64,000 bases of DNA, taken from Orientallactaga sibirica. Its lineage: Eukaryota > Chordata > Mammalia > Rodentia > Dipodidae. The DNA is taken from assembly GCA_036365145.1 (NCBI GenBank), contig JAEOAD010000031.1:5738001-5802000 (forward strand), given 5' to 3'. Below, in pieces: positions 16,201-31,200 of the stretch (within the stretch, counting starts at the first letter, position 1; the number at the start of each line of letters is the position of its first letter). The translations under genes were made by a program, and so were the position numbers. The notes beneath the pieces are model-generated. The model worked only from the letters and a program-made list of their open reading frames with translations, made no database searches and had not been told where the DNA came from.

Positions 16201-19200
16201 TCAGGGGGTGGGGGACTCTGGGTGAGACCAGTGGGGTACAGGGCCCTGGTGCCAGTCACCCTTTATCCTCCCTTCACCAGTTTGAGCCTGGGCACTTTAC
16301 CACTGGGAAGTGAAAACCCCATAGAAAAGGGTGTCACGCCAGTCCTGGGGGCTGGGGCTCAGTGTGAAGACATCCTGCAGCACATTGAAGGGGAAGCCGT
16401 CGTGGGGCCGGGAGCACAGCAGCTGAGCTTTGAGGAAGGATGTCCAGCGCTGCTGCAGCACCCGCTCTCCCCCTTCGTCACCCTGCAGGAAAGGAAGGTC
16501 AAGATGGCGGAGGCACAAGCCACACCACAGGCTAGAGGCATGGTGTTGCCTGAGCAGAAGCCGCTGAGACGGACACCAGGGACAAAGAAGGAGAGAAAAC
16601 CAGGACAGATGTCCCCCTACACTGAGAAAACTTGGAAGCAATGTTTGTGTCCCTGGGCAGGAGACAAGGCTTAGTAGTTAAGATGCTTGCCTGCAAAGCC
16701 AAGGACCCAGGTTCAATTCCCCAGGACACATGTAAGCCAGATGCACAAGGTGGTGCATGTGTCTGGAGTTTGTTTGCAGTAGTGGAAGGCCCTGGTGTGC
16801 CCATTCTCTCTCTCTCTGTCTCTCTCAAATAATAAAATAAAATAAAAAGATTAAAAAGAGAGTGGGGCTAGAGAAATGGCTTAGTGGTTAAGGTGTTTGC
16901 CTGCAAAGCCAAAGGACCTTGGTTTGATTCCCCAGGACCCACGTAAGCCAGATGCACAAGGTGGCACAAGCATCTGGAGTCCATTTGCAGTGGCTGGAGG
17001 CCTTGGCACGCCCATTCTGTCTCTCTCTCTCTCTGCCTCTCTCACTCTCTCAAACAAATAAATAAATTTTTTAAAAAAGAGAGAGAGAGAGTGCATTCTT
17101 ACTGGGGACTACAAAAGACCAAGGACCAAGGGAGCCCACCTAAAGAGGGAGAGGTAACTCAGTGGCAAAGCACGGCTCAGCATGCCCTCATCATTAGCCA
17201 TATTGGTAGCCTGTAGTGCTGGCACTTCAGGGGGATGAGGTGGGAGGATACTGCTTGAGTCCAAGAGTTTACAACCAGCCAGGGGAGCAGACTGAGACCT
17301 CAATTCAACAAGCAAATAATAATATGGAGAGGTGTCCATGATGGACTGTTGGGCAATAAGGAATCCAAAGGACCTCAAACTAGAACAACTCAGGTTCATA
17401 ATTAAGCTAATAAAATACTCAGTTTTAAAATGATGGCAGGGCTGGAGATGGCTTAGCACTTAAGTCATGATTAAGATGCTTGCTGCAAAGGCTAATGACC
17501 TGAGTTCAATTCCCCAGTACCTACGTAAAGCCAGATACTCAGTTTAGAGTGATTGTCTAGCATGTACAAAGTCCTGGGTTCAATCCCCAGCACCACATAA
17601 AACCAGGAGTGATGGTACACTTGAGAAGAGCTTGAGAAGTAGAGGCAGGAAGATCAGAAACTCAGTCATGTTTGAATACATAGTGGGTCTGAGGCCAGCC
17701 CGGGTCATATGACATCCTGTCTTGAGAGACAGAGAGAGAGAGAGAGAGAGACTGAGAGAGAGACAGAGACAGACAAAGACTGAAGCTGTTGGCCAAGGTT
17801 TTGCTCCACAGAAGATGAGGAAGACCAAAGAAGTGAGTTGACCTTTGGGCGGATGATCTGCACGTCTCACCTTGCATATTCGAGCAACTCGGGACACAGT
17901 GGTGTCCTCAAAGAACTCAAACTCCTGGCTTGTCTCACTGAAGAAGAAGTAGATCTTATCATCATCGCCTTGCAAGCTGCCCAAGCTTTCGGGAATGTAG
18001 GCTGAGGCCACAAAGGCAGGATCTGAGGGGTTAATGAAGGGTATAGAGTCAGTCAGGAACCCTTAGGGAGAATGTCCCTTCTGTGGGGCCCAGGGGCTAC
18101 TCAGTGGGAGGACAGCATGACAATTCCACCTTGTAGCCAGTTGAGGGAGCTCTCAGTCTTGGTGGGGCGGAGGGTCTGGCTCCGGGAAATGGCTGGGTCA
18201 TTCCCCTGGAAGCTGCTGACTGTTCCAGTGTACAGCTCGCCATCTGCCAAGAGAATGTTCCCATGGGAATAGCTCCCTCTACCCAGTCCCTGCTCCACGA
18301 TCAGGACCCAGGGTGACCCCATCCCCATCCATCCTGCCTAGACAGAAGCAGTTAACTTGGAAGTTAAATCAGACCACGGCCTGGGGTCACCCCGGGAATC
18401 TGCACAGTATGGATCACCAGTTCAGACCTGGTACCCATGCTGGCCAGAGCCCCATCCATACCCCCAAACTGGTCCTCTAGCCTAGTGTACCTGTTGTCCG
18501 CCTCCCAGGAAGCCCCACATCACCCAGCCTAGCCCCAACACTCACCAACCACCAGAGCCGTGGACTTGAAGTTGGGATCGAAGGGACAACGGCCCTTGCC
18601 ATCCTCCAGGAGGACGCTGCCTGCCTCGTCTCGTGCCAGAGTGAAGTTTGCTATGTTCTGTGGAGGAGGAGACAGGTGGCTCAGGGCCTCACCAGAGAAG
18701 TGAAGAATATGCACTGCAGGGAAGGGGAGGCAGCGGGCGAGGCATGCAGAGAAGGGTGCCTGCCTGTGTCAAGATGCACCCTCCCTACCCTGTGGTCCGG
18801 GTGAGCACATGCACGAGGTAGGCACTCAGCCTCGGTGAGCAGGGAGATGACTCTTGGAGAGTGAGTGGTGTGCCAGGGACAGCAACATGATGAAAAACCA
18901 GGGAGCTCTGACTCCAGGGCCTGTGTTCCAATACACAGACAATGCCACCCTCTGCTACTGTATGTGTGTGTGTGGGGGCGGGCAGGAATGCACAGTATGT
19001 GTGTGCTGAGGGTGTACAGGGTTGTCCAAGAGGATCAAGCACAGCAGGAGGAGGGGGCAGAAGCCAAAGGACAGAAAGTGGTGAGGTGGGAAGGATCTCT
19101 GTGTCACACTCCTGCTACAGGGCTGGGGGGGGGCGTGGGGGTTGAGCCAGGGAAGTGGACTCTCAGGAGCCAACTGCTACCTATACACTTCACAAGGGGT

Positions 19201-22200
19201 CAGAGCCAGAGAAGAGCTTCCTAGGCGGGAAGACAAGTGTCTTGGCCAAGTGCGGGAACACCCCAAGGCAGAGGAGGGCACTCACAATGTAGGTGCACAG
19301 GGGGCTGAAGGCTGCTGTGCCACAGGTGAGCAGGTGGCTGCTGTTGAGTGGCAGGAGGATCTTGATGTAGTTTTGACAGTCGCGCTGGGAGGGAAAAGGG
19401 AGATGTCAGGTCCGTGCATGCCACCAGGGGGCACTGTGAAGACTTTCTCCCTAGACCAAAGGCCAGGCCAAGGCAGGGAACAGGCTCCCATTGGGGACTT
19501 GGGGAAGGGACACGCAAGCATGGGAACAAATAAGAATCCAGGAGCTGCCAGAGGTTTGGCTGAGCTTGAGTACCATGTGCTGCACAGGGCGGTGAAGCTC
19601 AGCTAGTTTCCTAACTGGCGAATGTTCCTTCTCTCTGGGGGGGGTGAAGAGACTCTGGAAAAGGGGTAACCCTACCCCGTGGGCCAGTTCTGCACCTCTG
19701 CAGGTCTTCTCCAATCCAGTGAGGAAGCCACAGCCCACACCAAAAGGAACTGCTTAGCCTTGAGCCCTAGGTGGACATCCCCCGGCTCTATGAGGTGTCT
19801 AAGGAGTGTATACAACATGCTGCTGGTGACTCCCTAGAACCTGCCCCTCCTAAGATTGTCCCACTCCATCTTCCCAGTGGCAGAGGCCCTGGCTTTGGAA
19901 TCTCTCAAACCCCACAACTTTGCATTAGGAATTCTTGGCATTATGCCTTCAAAATAGATTCTGAATCTGACCATTTCTTTCTTTCCTTTCCTTTTTTTAA
20001 AAAACATTTTTAAAAATTATTTTATTTATTTTTTGGAGAGAGACACAGAGAAAGACAGGGAGAAAGAGACAGAGAATGGGCGCGCCAGCAGTTTCAGCTG
20101 CTGAGAACGAAATCCAGATGTGTGCGCCACCTTGTGGGCAAGTGCGGCATTGTGCCCTTGCGTCACTGCATCTGGCTAAACGTGGAATCTGGAGATTGGA
20201 GATTGGAACCCGGTTCTTAGGCTTAGCAGGCTGGCGTCTTAACCACTAAGCCATCTCTCCAGCCCCCCCACTTTTTTTTTGAGGTAGGATCTCATTTTAG
20301 CCCAGGCTGACCTAGAATTCACCATGTAGTCAGTCTCAGGCTGGCCTTAAACTCAGTGATCCTCCTACCTCTTGCCTCTTAAGTGCTGAGATTAAAGGCA
20401 TGCACCATCATGCTGGGCCCTTTTTAAGTATTTTTATCTATTTATCTCTGCAAGCAGAGAGGGGGAGGGAGGGAAGGAGGGAGAATGGGTATGCCAGGGC
20501 CTCCAGCCACTGCAAACAAACTCCAGATGCATGCGCCACTTTGTGCATCCAGCTATATGTGGATACTGGGGAATCGAACCCAGGTTGTCAGGCTTTGTAG
20601 GCAAGCACCTTAACTGCTAGCAGAGCCAACTCTCCAGCCCTGAGTTCAACCATTTCTTACTCCCTTTATAGACCTGGAATGAGCCCTGTCTTTTCTTGCC
20701 ACACAGTGGTCTCTCTCCTGTCCAGCCCCACAGAGGCCACTCTACTACATGGACAGAGGGGCCTTCTTATTTATTTTATTTATGAGAAGGTGTTACTATG
20801 TAGTCCAGGTTGGCCTCTGCCTCCCGTGTTGGGATTACAGACAGGTACTAGCATGCTTAGCCCAAAGAGACCCTTTTAAACCACAGGCAGGCTGGATCTG
20901 GTGGCACAGGCTTGTGACCCCAGCTATTTAGGAAGTTGATGCAGGACGCTCACAGGTTCAAGGACTTCCTGGGCTACAGTGTGAGTTAATGACCAGCCTG
21001 GGCAATGCTGTGAGATCCTGTCTCAAAATAAAAAGTAAAAAAAAAAAAAAAAAAAAAAGAAAAAGAAAAAAAAAAGAAAAGAAAAGAAAAGAAAGAAAGA
21101 AAGAAAAGTAAAAAAAAAGAGGGCTGGGGATATAGCTCAGTGAGGCCCTTGGTTCAACCCCTAGTACCACCAAAATAAACAAACATACCAGCAGACAGAC
21201 ATAGGCAAGATCACATCATCTCTCTGCTCAGTCCTCACTATTTCCCAGTGTTCCACTCAGGGGGAAATCTGAAGTCCTGTTCCTTTTCCAGGTTATCTCA
21301 GAGTCAGCTTCCTTGCTTTCCTCTAAATCTTGGCTCAAATGTGTTTTTCTAAATTAAGTATAACCTTACCACCTTTTTTTCTTTTTTCATGACCACTGTA
21401 TAAACTGAATTTACATTAAGCTAGTCTTTGTTCTTTTCTCTTCTCTCTCATTTTGTTTTTTGAGTCAAGGTCTCCCGAAGCCTAGACTGTCCTTGAACTC
21501 CTGCCTTAGCTTCCCGAATGCTGGCCTTACAGACATTAGCCACCATGCCCAGCAGGGATGTTTTTCTCTCTTTCTTTTTTCCCCATAGTGATATCTCCAA
21601 TACCTAATAGCACAGAACAAGCACTTAAATGGGGATAGAAGCTGGACATGGTAGCTCATGCCTATAATTCCACCACTTGGGAGGCTGAGGTAATGGGATT
21701 GCTGTTGAGTGTGGTCAGCTTGGGCTACAGAATGAATTCCAGGTCAGCCTGGTATAGAGTAAGACCCTGCCTCAAAGAAGAAGAAAGAAGAAGAAGAAGA
21801 AAAGAAAAAAAAAAGGGGCCTGGCCATGGCTCAGTGCTAGAGGACTTGTCTAGCATGACCAAGGCCCTGATTCCATTCCCAGCACCACGAAGGAACAAGT
21901 GCTTAGTAATCATTTGCTCAATAAAGCAAAGCTGGATGAGGACGGCTAGGACTTGACCCTGCACCTTGACTCCAGATCGGTGTGCCTTTGCCTACTGCTC
22001 CATTCTGGATTGGAGGCCTCTGAGAACGGTGGTGAGTCCTTGAGAATAGCCTGGATTGAGCCAGACCCCACCCAGTGTCCAAACCAGACCAGAATCTGTC
22101 AGACTCGCTCCATCAGAGACCTTCTGCAGAGGGCCACAACACCCCTCACACGTCTGCTCCTGAGGTGATTCTTCTGTGCCAGGGGCCCTGGACCCACCTG

Positions 22201-25200
22201 CTCAATCAGGGAGACAGGCATTGTTTTCCCCTTTTTACAAGTGGTGTGCTAAGATGCAAGGTGAATCTAGTCGTCCAAGGACATAGAGAAGATGAGGATG
22301 AGGATGACCACTCAGCAGTGGTCATCTCAAGGCCCATGCCCTTCCCTCCACACTTGGCTGTACCTGCTTGGTGCTCCAGCCCTGCTCTGCCCTGGGCCCG
22401 GGTCCCTCACCCTTCAACCCTCCTTCAGCTCAGCTCAGATGGCTTTGAGGTCTTGGCTCACCTTTGGGTCCTTGCCCTTAAAGCTGCACTGCTGTTTCCT
22501 GTCTGCATCGGCACTCCACAGCAGCTGTGGAAGAAGAGGGGGCCAGGTGGGTGAGGGCACGGAGGACGCATGGAGCCAGGCTCCTCGTCCATCTGCAGCA
22601 TCCTCAGGCCAGAAGGTCAAGCTTCCTGTCCACCCTCCCTCTGAGTATGTAGCCAACCCTGGATGACATTTCTCACCTCTTGGTACTCCCCGCCTGGCAG
22701 GAAGCTGAAGTTGCTGTGGAGTGCAAAGAGGGCCTCTCTGGCCCCCACATACAAAGTCTTGCCATCCTGGCTCAGCAGAAGGGCTGTATAGTTGGAGGTG
22801 TTTTCAGCTTCAAATCTGAGGATGGGCCTTTCTTCAGAGCCTAGGGAAGAACATGGATATTACTTGGGGGGGGGGTCACGCTCCCTTTCACAATGAGCCA
22901 CACGGCAGCAGCTGGCAAGGGGCTGGGGCAGGAGGGTTAGTTTTAAAGGAGAGTAGCATTCCTGACTCTCAAACATCATATAAGAAACAAAAGCACAGAG
23001 ATGTATATAAAAGAACATTAGTTACAGCACCGTTCACATGAATTAAAACTCGGGGGCTGAGAGAGATGGCTTAGCGGTTAAGGCATTTGCCTGCAAAGCC
23101 AAAGGATACTGGTTTGATTCTCCAGGACCCACGTAAGCCAGATGCACAAGGAGGCGCATGCATCTGGAGTTTGTTTGCAGTGGCTGGAGGCCCTGGAGTA
23201 CCCATTCTCTCTCTTTCTGCTTCTTTCTCTCTCTCTCTCAAGTAAAAATTAATTCATTAATTTTTAAAAATCTTGGAAACAACCTAAGAGACCAAGCATA
23301 GGAGGCTGGGTGAGAATAAATTATTCAGTGGAATATTACAGAGTTTCTAAAACAATGCCAAATTAGAAACCCCAGAAAATAAGCAAACAAAGCTATGTAA
23401 GACAGACATAGTCTAGCTGAGCATGTTGGCAGATGCCTGTAATCACCAGCATTTGGGAGTCTAAGGCAGGAGGATTGCAAATTGGAGGCCATTCTGGGCT
23501 ACATAGTGAGTTTCAGGCTAGCCTAAGTCACTTAATTAGACCTTAAAAAAAAAAAAAAAACCAAAATACGAAGCAAATCAAAAACAACATTACAGTTTGG
23601 ATACATAATAAAATGTTAACAAGGACAACACATAAGTAACACTGGGCTGGAAGAGAAGTGCACACAGTGCAGTCAGTCCACCCTATGGCCCTGCAGGGAG
23701 CACACCTTAACTCTTCAGCCAGCCTCAGGCATGCATGGAAGACTGTGTTATTATGAATGCCATCAACAGTGACCTTAAAAACACAAGTGTGGAACACATG
23801 ATGCAGTGATGATGGGGTGGGAATGTTATGGACCAGTGGAGACCAATATCCTTCCCAGGAGTTCAGAGGGTCACAACATGCAGTCCTGGAATAATAGAAT
23901 AAGAAACCCAGGCTTATAGCTGGGGGTGTAGCTCAGAGCATACTTGCCAAATATCTGTGAAGCCCTGGGTTCCATCCCAAGCACCATGTACACATATACT
24001 CACAAAACAAAAATGAAGAGGATTGCATTAGACTTTTTTTTTTTTTTTTTTGAAGTAGGGTCTCACTCTAGCTCAGGCCAACCTGTAACTCACTATGTAG
24101 TCTCAGGGTGGCCTCGAACTCATGGCGATCCTCCTACCTCTGCCTCCCAAGTACTGGGATTAAAGGCGTGCACCACCACGCTCAGCTGCATCAGACATTT
24201 TTAAAAAAGAAGTGTAAGTGTATTCATACTGTTGTGGTGCTGAGGATGGAACCCAAAGCCTTGTATGCGTGCTCTACCACTGCCTTATACCCTTAACCCA
24301 AGTGGGACTTCTTATCCCTTGGTTTGGCTTTTTTGTTTTTCTTTCTGTTTTTTGGAGGCAGGGTCTCACTCTAGCCCAGGATGACCTGGAACTCACTCTG
24401 GAGCCCCAGCGTAGCACAGTGACCCTCCTACCTCAGCCCTGGAGTGCTGGGATAAAGGCAAGAGACACCACATCTGGCCGGATGGCTGTTTGAGACAGTC
24501 TCACTATGTAGCCCAGGCTGGCTTCAAACTCATGATCCTCCTGCCTCAGCCTCCCCAATGATGGGGTAGCATTGCCACCATACTCAGCCCAAGTTTGTTA
24601 TTTTACATTTTACAAGTAATTAGACAGCAGAGGAGATAAACAAGCAGAGCACAGAAGGAGAAGTACGTTGGGGCAGAAAGCACAGTGGAAAATCTCACTT
24701 CTCAGCAAGTCAGGAAGTCAAGAAATGGTGGCATCATTATTTTATTTCAACTCATGGAGGAAACCACATTAGAACAAGAACTTAAAGTAATCAAAAGTAC
24801 TCAATTTGCTTGTTTATTTATTTTGAGATAGGGTCTCATGTAGCCCAGGCTGGCCTTAAACTCACTATGTAGCAGAGGATGGCCTTAAAGTCCTGATCCT
24901 CCTACCTCCACCTCCAGAGTGCTGGAATTATAGGACTGCACCACTATGCCTGGTTCAAAAATCACCCCTGGGCTGGAGAGATGGCTTAGCGGTTAGGGAG
25001 CATACCTGTGAAGCCTAAGGACCCAGGTTCGATTCTTCAGGTCCCACGTAAGCCAGATGCACATGGTGGCACATGCATCTGGAGTTCATTTGCAGTGGCT
25101 ACAGGCCCTGGCATGCCCATTCTCTCTCACTCACTCACTCACTCACTCACTATCTCTCTCTCTCCCTCTCTCTCTCTGTCTCAAATAAATAAATAAATAA

Positions 25201-28200
25201 ATTAATTAATTAATCTTTTTAAAAAGTCACTTTTTTGGGAGAAAGACACAGAGAGAGAGACAGAGAGAGAGAGAGGAAGACAGATAGAGATGGGCGCGCT
25301 AGCAGCCTCTCAGCCGCTGTGAACGAAATCCAGATGTGTGCGCCCCCTTGTGGTCAAGTGTGGCATTGCACCCTTGTGTCACTTTGCATCTGGCTAAACG
25401 TGGGACCTGGAGATTGGAACCGCGGGAGATTGGAACCAGCGTTCTTAGGCTTAGGAGGCAGGCACCTTAACCGCTAAGCCATCTCTCCAGCCCAAAAGTC
25501 ACTTTAAAAAAAAATCAGGCATAGAGGTAGAAACAGCTGAAATAGTTTTTTTTTTTTTTTTTTGGTAGGGTATCGCTCTAGGCCAGGCTGACCTGGAATT
25601 CACTCTGTAGTCTCAGGGTGGCCTCAAACTTACTGGGATCCTCCTACCTCTGCCTCCCGAGTGCTGGATTAAAGATGTGTGCCACCCTGCCTGGCTTGAG
25701 ATAGATTTTGCTTTTTATAATAAGTCCCTTCATTTTTTTGTAAAAATTTTGTGCATGGACCACTGATAAAATATTGTTTCGTTTATTATTGCAGAACATG
25801 TAATAATTAGGAGAGATACTAATTAATGCAAAATAAAGCAAAAATAAAGGTTATAAATAGTATTTATGGGGGCAGGAGGTGGTTCAGTAAGCAGGAGGCA
25901 CTTGTTTTCAAAGCCTAATGGCCCAGGTTCAATTCCCTAGTATCCATGCAAAACCAGACACACAAAGTGGTACATGTGTCTGGAGTTCATTTGCAGTGGC
26001 AGGAGGCCCTGGAATGCCCATTTTCTCTCTCCTTCTCTCTCTGTCCCTCCAAATAAATAATTTTTTGGGGGGTCAAGGTAGGGTCTCACTCTAGCCAAGG
26101 CTGACCTGGAATTCACTATGTAGTCTCAGGGTGGCCTCGAATTCATGGCAATCCTCCTACCTCTGCCTCCCGAGTGCTGGGATTAAAGGCGTGCGCCATC
26201 ACGCCCAGCATAAATGAAAATTTTTAATATAGTATTTATAACAGAATCTTTTACTTTGTGGAAAAAAATATAAACAGAGGGGAAAAATTCCAGAAGGCTG
26301 TACCACAAAACACTGAAATGTGGGAACCCTGGTAGGACAGGTAATATATTTTCCTTTTCACTTATCAATTTTGAGTTTTAAGTCAGTTAGTTATACATTC
26401 ATAATGTGAACGGCACAGAGAGAAGGAGGAATTAAAAAGAAAAGAAGCAAACACCCACTGACCCACCAGGGTACTGCTTGTGCTTTGAGTGACTAAGAGG
26501 GTCAAAGAGAAATTATTTTAAAAATTCTAAGAAGCTGATGAGAACAGAAAAACAAGCAAAAAGCCGTCCTCGCCAGCTTCAGGCATGTCCCAACTGACCA
26601 GTAGATTAGGACCACGCAAACAGTGTCACGAAGCCAAGGAAGCAATGGGGTGACATGCCGACCAAGCAGCTGTGAAGATGACTTCGTTTGTGTGTATGTG
26701 TGTGTGTGTGTGTGTGTTTGCACGTTGAATGTTTTTACATACCCTCAGCCTGGCTCCACAAAACGGCAGGGAAACACAAAGAAAAAGACAGTGGTGAAAT
26801 AGAAACGTTAACTTCAGAAACAGAAAACAAAGCAAATCTCAAGAAGACTTAAGCTAGAAAGGAAAGACAGTCACACAAGCTGGTCATCACGCACTCGCAG
26901 CAGTGATAGGGTGGGTAGCATACTGAGCACCGAGCCTCCTGGGGGCCAAAGAGAAAGGGGAGATGCACATTGTGGGTGATGCTCCCGTATCTCTCTGGTG
27001 GGGCTTCTCAAGCAGCTTCCCAGGGACAGCATCTCAACAGTCACTGAGATGAGAGGACCAAGACTGCCCTCCTGAATGGTTCCTGGTGACTAGTGCAGAG
27101 TATATGGGAAATGAGTGAGGCTGTAGCTGGAAGTTTTGTCACACTCTTGTCACCCCATCAGACACAGGACTGCCCTGAGAATCCATGGGGAAAAATGTGG
27201 CCTGAGATCCAGAGCTCAAACTCTGCCATTGAAACCAGAGTCAGCTGCAGCCCAAAGATAATCTCTCCTTAAACTGTCAACAGCCTCTGCTTCAAATGCC
27301 AAGACCTGAAGCACACCACATGTCCAGTCTTCTGCCCCAGACTCCTGACCTCTCATCACTTCTACACACTTGGAGGGGGTGGGGGACAGGCAAGTTGACA
27401 GCAGCACCTCCCAAACTTTCCCGAAGTGTGTGGATGCACAACACCTGGAATTCAGAGACTCTGCACGGGCAGAGTGAGTGCAGCAGCTCACAGGTGATGC
27501 TGGAGGAGGTGGTCCAAGGAGCATACTTGAGAAATACCAAGCAGGCCCCTCAGTATGGTATCAGCTCACTGCACTATGGTTTCTCATGTGTTTCACCGGG
27601 ATAAGGCAAAAAGAAGTTCACAGGAGCCTCATGCAGAATCAGTGAGATCAAGGCACACAGCTCCTGTACCCCTTTATCTTTTGCACCCCTCAATGTTTTC
27701 TGGAGGCGTGAGTTGCCTCCTATTTGCCAAGGCTTATCTGCCTACACTGGAGGGCATTCCCACCTGGGTGGGTCCTGCAGCTCTGAGCAGGAGGCCGCCC
27801 CTGGAACTTGTCCAGATACAGAAATGCCAAGAGTACAAGATAAGTGCCAATCCCAGGTGGCAGCTTAACCAGACTTAGGCCTGGGAGGGGCATGGCAAGC
27901 TGCCCACAGACCCTCAGACAAAGCTTAGTCAGGCTGGATTGGAAGCTAAGACCCCATAGCTCTAGGGGCGCCAGCATCTCCTGTAGCCATGCTGAGAACA
28001 CTCTGACAAAATGACCAAGGGAGAGGAAGCAGAATGTGGGCACAATTCCTTTGTAGCATGCTCTCCTATGCTGGGGACTGTTCTCCATGACTGTCCTCAT
28101 CCCTCTGCCCTTTGCCTCACATTCAAGGTCATGTTGCACTGATGACCTCGGCCGCCATCACTCTGCATTGTGGACTTCACCAGGGCTGGCCACTGGAATT

Positions 28201-31200
28201 GGCTTCTACACTAAATGTCTCAAGAGGACAGACTGAGAGCACACTGGAGCCAGAGACCAGGTGTGAATCCAGCCTCTGCCGTTCACTAAGGACAAGCCAC
28301 TTAACCTCTCAAAGCCTCACTTTCCTTATCTGTAAAATGGGGCCAATAATAGCACTCGGCCTCATAGGGTTGTTATGAGAAGAAACGAGATTACGTATGT
28401 AAATAATAATGTACATAATAACCCACATTTAGCGAGCTTTACTCAAAACAACTTTGCACACATTTTCTCTGTGTTGGCATGGTGCCTGGCACACGATCAA
28501 CACTCGAGTGGCTCGAAAACAAAATCCAAAAGCCCTGCAGGAAAATCCAGCCTGGCAAGCCACGGGAGGGCAGAGGCAGGACTTGGGGCACGGCCTCCCT
28601 CTCTGGCATAGTTACAGCCCCAGCCTGTGCCTTTCCACAAAGCCTGTGTGTGGTCAACGAGGGTCTCATCATCAGATCAGCTGAGAGACGAGAATGTGGG
28701 TCACCCTGGCACATGCCATGTGTACTAGCCATGGCCTGACTGCCAAAGCTCCCGGATGCTTGGTTGGGGTCACCTCCGCAGTCACAGAGTGCCAGCGTCG
28801 ACGTCTGTGCAGGGGCCCAGCCCCAGCCTGCCCATGTCTGTGGGTGCGCGTGTCTATGTGCAGGAACCGCAGGGCTTGTCCGTACTTGTGTATGTGCTCC
28901 TGGCGCTCTCTGTGCAGAGGTGACTGGTGGGGGATGTTTCTGAGCCCTGCTGTTTTTGAGGGTTGGGAAACCTGGGGCTGGTGTTCTGTGTTCTTTGTTG
29001 TGGCTCCGGCACCAGAGAGCACATCCCACCTGGTGGACAGGAAGCACTCCTGGACAGGGGTCCCCATCAGAATGAAATCTCCTTTGAGCCCTAGGCAACT
29101 TGAGTCAGTGGCTTCCCAGGGCCAGTGTTCCTCTCAGGGTGTTCCATTCTCCAAAAGGCAGCATGGTGCTGACAGGAAGTGATGTGGGAATCAGTCAGCC
29201 CCCAACCCCATCTAGACTCTCCCCTTCCCTGTGACTCAGCCGGAAGCTTGCAGCTTTCTGGGTTAAGCTGGGAATAGGGTTTAGCACCATCCCCACCTTG
29301 ACAGTCCCCACCCCAGGCCAGCCAGTGAGCTATAACACCTCTGTGACTCACAGCCCCACCCACCCCACCTCTCTCTCTTCCATGGCTGCTGAACCACAGG
29401 GAGAGGCTGACCTGGCCCTAATGTCCTGCCCGCCACAGGTCCTAGCAGGATGAGGCCAGAAAACACCAGCTGTCCAGCAAGTCACAGCAAGGAAGGGGCC
29501 TCCCATGGGGTGTGGACAGCCTCTTTGGGAGGCTGCGTCCCTGGGACGTCACACCAAGTCACCAGAACCTTGAGCCAGCTTGCACCTTGGGCAGGTGAGG
29601 TTTGCTGACTATCGCTCAGTCAGCAGCAAACTGGGGCACGGCTGGCTGACCTGGATGCACTTCCTACCTCCAGGTCTGGGCAGGAAGCATCACCTCATCC
29701 CCAGGCTGTATGAGTACAAAGCCAACCTCTGTCATGACTGGGCCAGGGCAGAGTCCACAAGAGAAGAGGGTCACCCTCAGTGTGGGGTACAGGTGAATTG
29801 TGTGCCAAAGTCTTCCCTAGGCTAGGGTGGTCAAGAAAGCATTTGCAGGCTGGGCCTAATGGCCCATGCCTGTCATTCCAACAGGTAGGAGGCAGAGGCA
29901 GGAGGATCAGAAGTTTAAGGTCATCCTTGGCTACCTAATGAGTTCAAGGCCACCCTGGATCACATAAGACCCTGACTCAAAAAGCCAAGGAAGAGAGAAG
30001 GGGGAGAAAAGGAGGGGGGGGAGGGAGAAAGGGAGAGAGAAAGAGAGTGCATATTTATACTCTTGGGTTGGGGTGCTCTGGGAAACCTGCCTCTCAAGTG
30101 ACCCAGTGTGAGCTAGCCAAGAGTCCCATCAGAACCTCCGAGGCAGGTGGTGCAGCTGCCTTAGAAGCCCGACCTCTGTCTCTCCCTCCAAGGCCTGACC
30201 CTCTGCTCAGTGGCCGGCCACTCTAACTCCTCCTCTCCTATGGCCACCACCTTCGGGTTAACAGATGTCTCCACTTTTTCTGTGGAAACTGGGACCATTC
30301 ACTGGGCACAAATGACCTCAACTCCTGGCACCAAAGTCCTCAGAAACTTTCTCTCAGGAAGGCCTTTTTTCCTTCCATGTCCATTCCTCTGCCACCCCTT
30401 GGGCAAACTTACTAGAGCTGACAGAACCCCCCCCCAATCATCTTTCCTCACCTCCCACTTACTCTTCCAGGGAACTGGCCTCAACCAGCCTCACACTCAG
30501 TGAGTCAGCCCTCCAAAGGCCCAGGGATTGCCTCAACCAACCCAGATGTCCCACAGGCTGTCTGTCTTCTCTATAGGTGTCTGTCTGTGTCCCAGCAGTC
30601 TCAAGGATCACTTTGTGTCCCCTCACACACCCTGGCTTTTATCATTATTCGATGGTAAATCATCCCCAGGTGGCTGTGTGGTAGGATTGATTCTTTCCAT
30701 TAAGATGAGTGATGGAGGTGGGATTTGAACCCACACTACCTGGCTCCATTTGTGTTGCTAGTCATCTTTGGCCTCTCAAGGATCTGCTGCTCTCCAAAGT
30801 CACCTCTTCACCCTCTTCTTTTCAATCTGGTCCACATCCCTCATTTCAATGATGTGGACACTGGAGGCCAATCCAATCTCTTCATCATTGGCACCCCGTA
30901 CCTCCCATATCACTTATTGGCTTGGGATGTGGTCTCTGTGTGGCCCTCTTACCCAGGTGTCACTCTTCTTCCTCTCTCTCCTCACTCATACACATGCAAT
31001 CTATCATCAAATCTTGCCAATACACCCTCTTTGGGCTTAGTATCTTCCAAATCCATTACCCTCACTATCCTGGGACCAGTCCTGAGTCAGGCTACCATTC
31101 GCTCTTACCCAAGGGCCCCGTGCTACAGCTGGATGGCCTTCTAAGAATTGTCACTGCCCTGCTTTGTAAAACCACCAAAGGTAAAATATTGACCAAGCTC

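Larger units (their letters stand above)
26400..29840. other. SINE-poor intronic stretch of SEMA4B
   Basis: Mostly single-copy with a short TG repeat at 26691-26720 and the MER5 and MIR remnants listed below. No exon recognised. The contrast with the flanks suggests retained regulatory sequence (inference). Confidence 0.55.

Noticed and set aside
19142..19606. 154-codon + strand frame crossing a SEMA4B exon
   Set aside because: It is antisense to the well-supported exon at 19286-19384.
24968..25205. tRNA-like A and B boxes, here and in some 60 similar places
   Set aside because: They belong to the heads of tRNA-derived SINEs; no copy folds into an intact tRNA with an acceptor stem as far as I can see.
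28439..29182. Open frames of 131-219 codons on both strands in the SINE-poor block
   Set aside because: No recognisable domain, both strands equally open, no splice or initiation context; probably chance in a GC-rich segment.
30700..30750. Possible tRNA T-arm 'gggatttgaaccc'
   Set aside because: It fits the end of a MIR element, and the other tRNA arms are absent.
30725..31144. 139-codon open frame
   Set aside because: It overlaps an L2 remnant in the wrong context for a gene; no known protein similarity.
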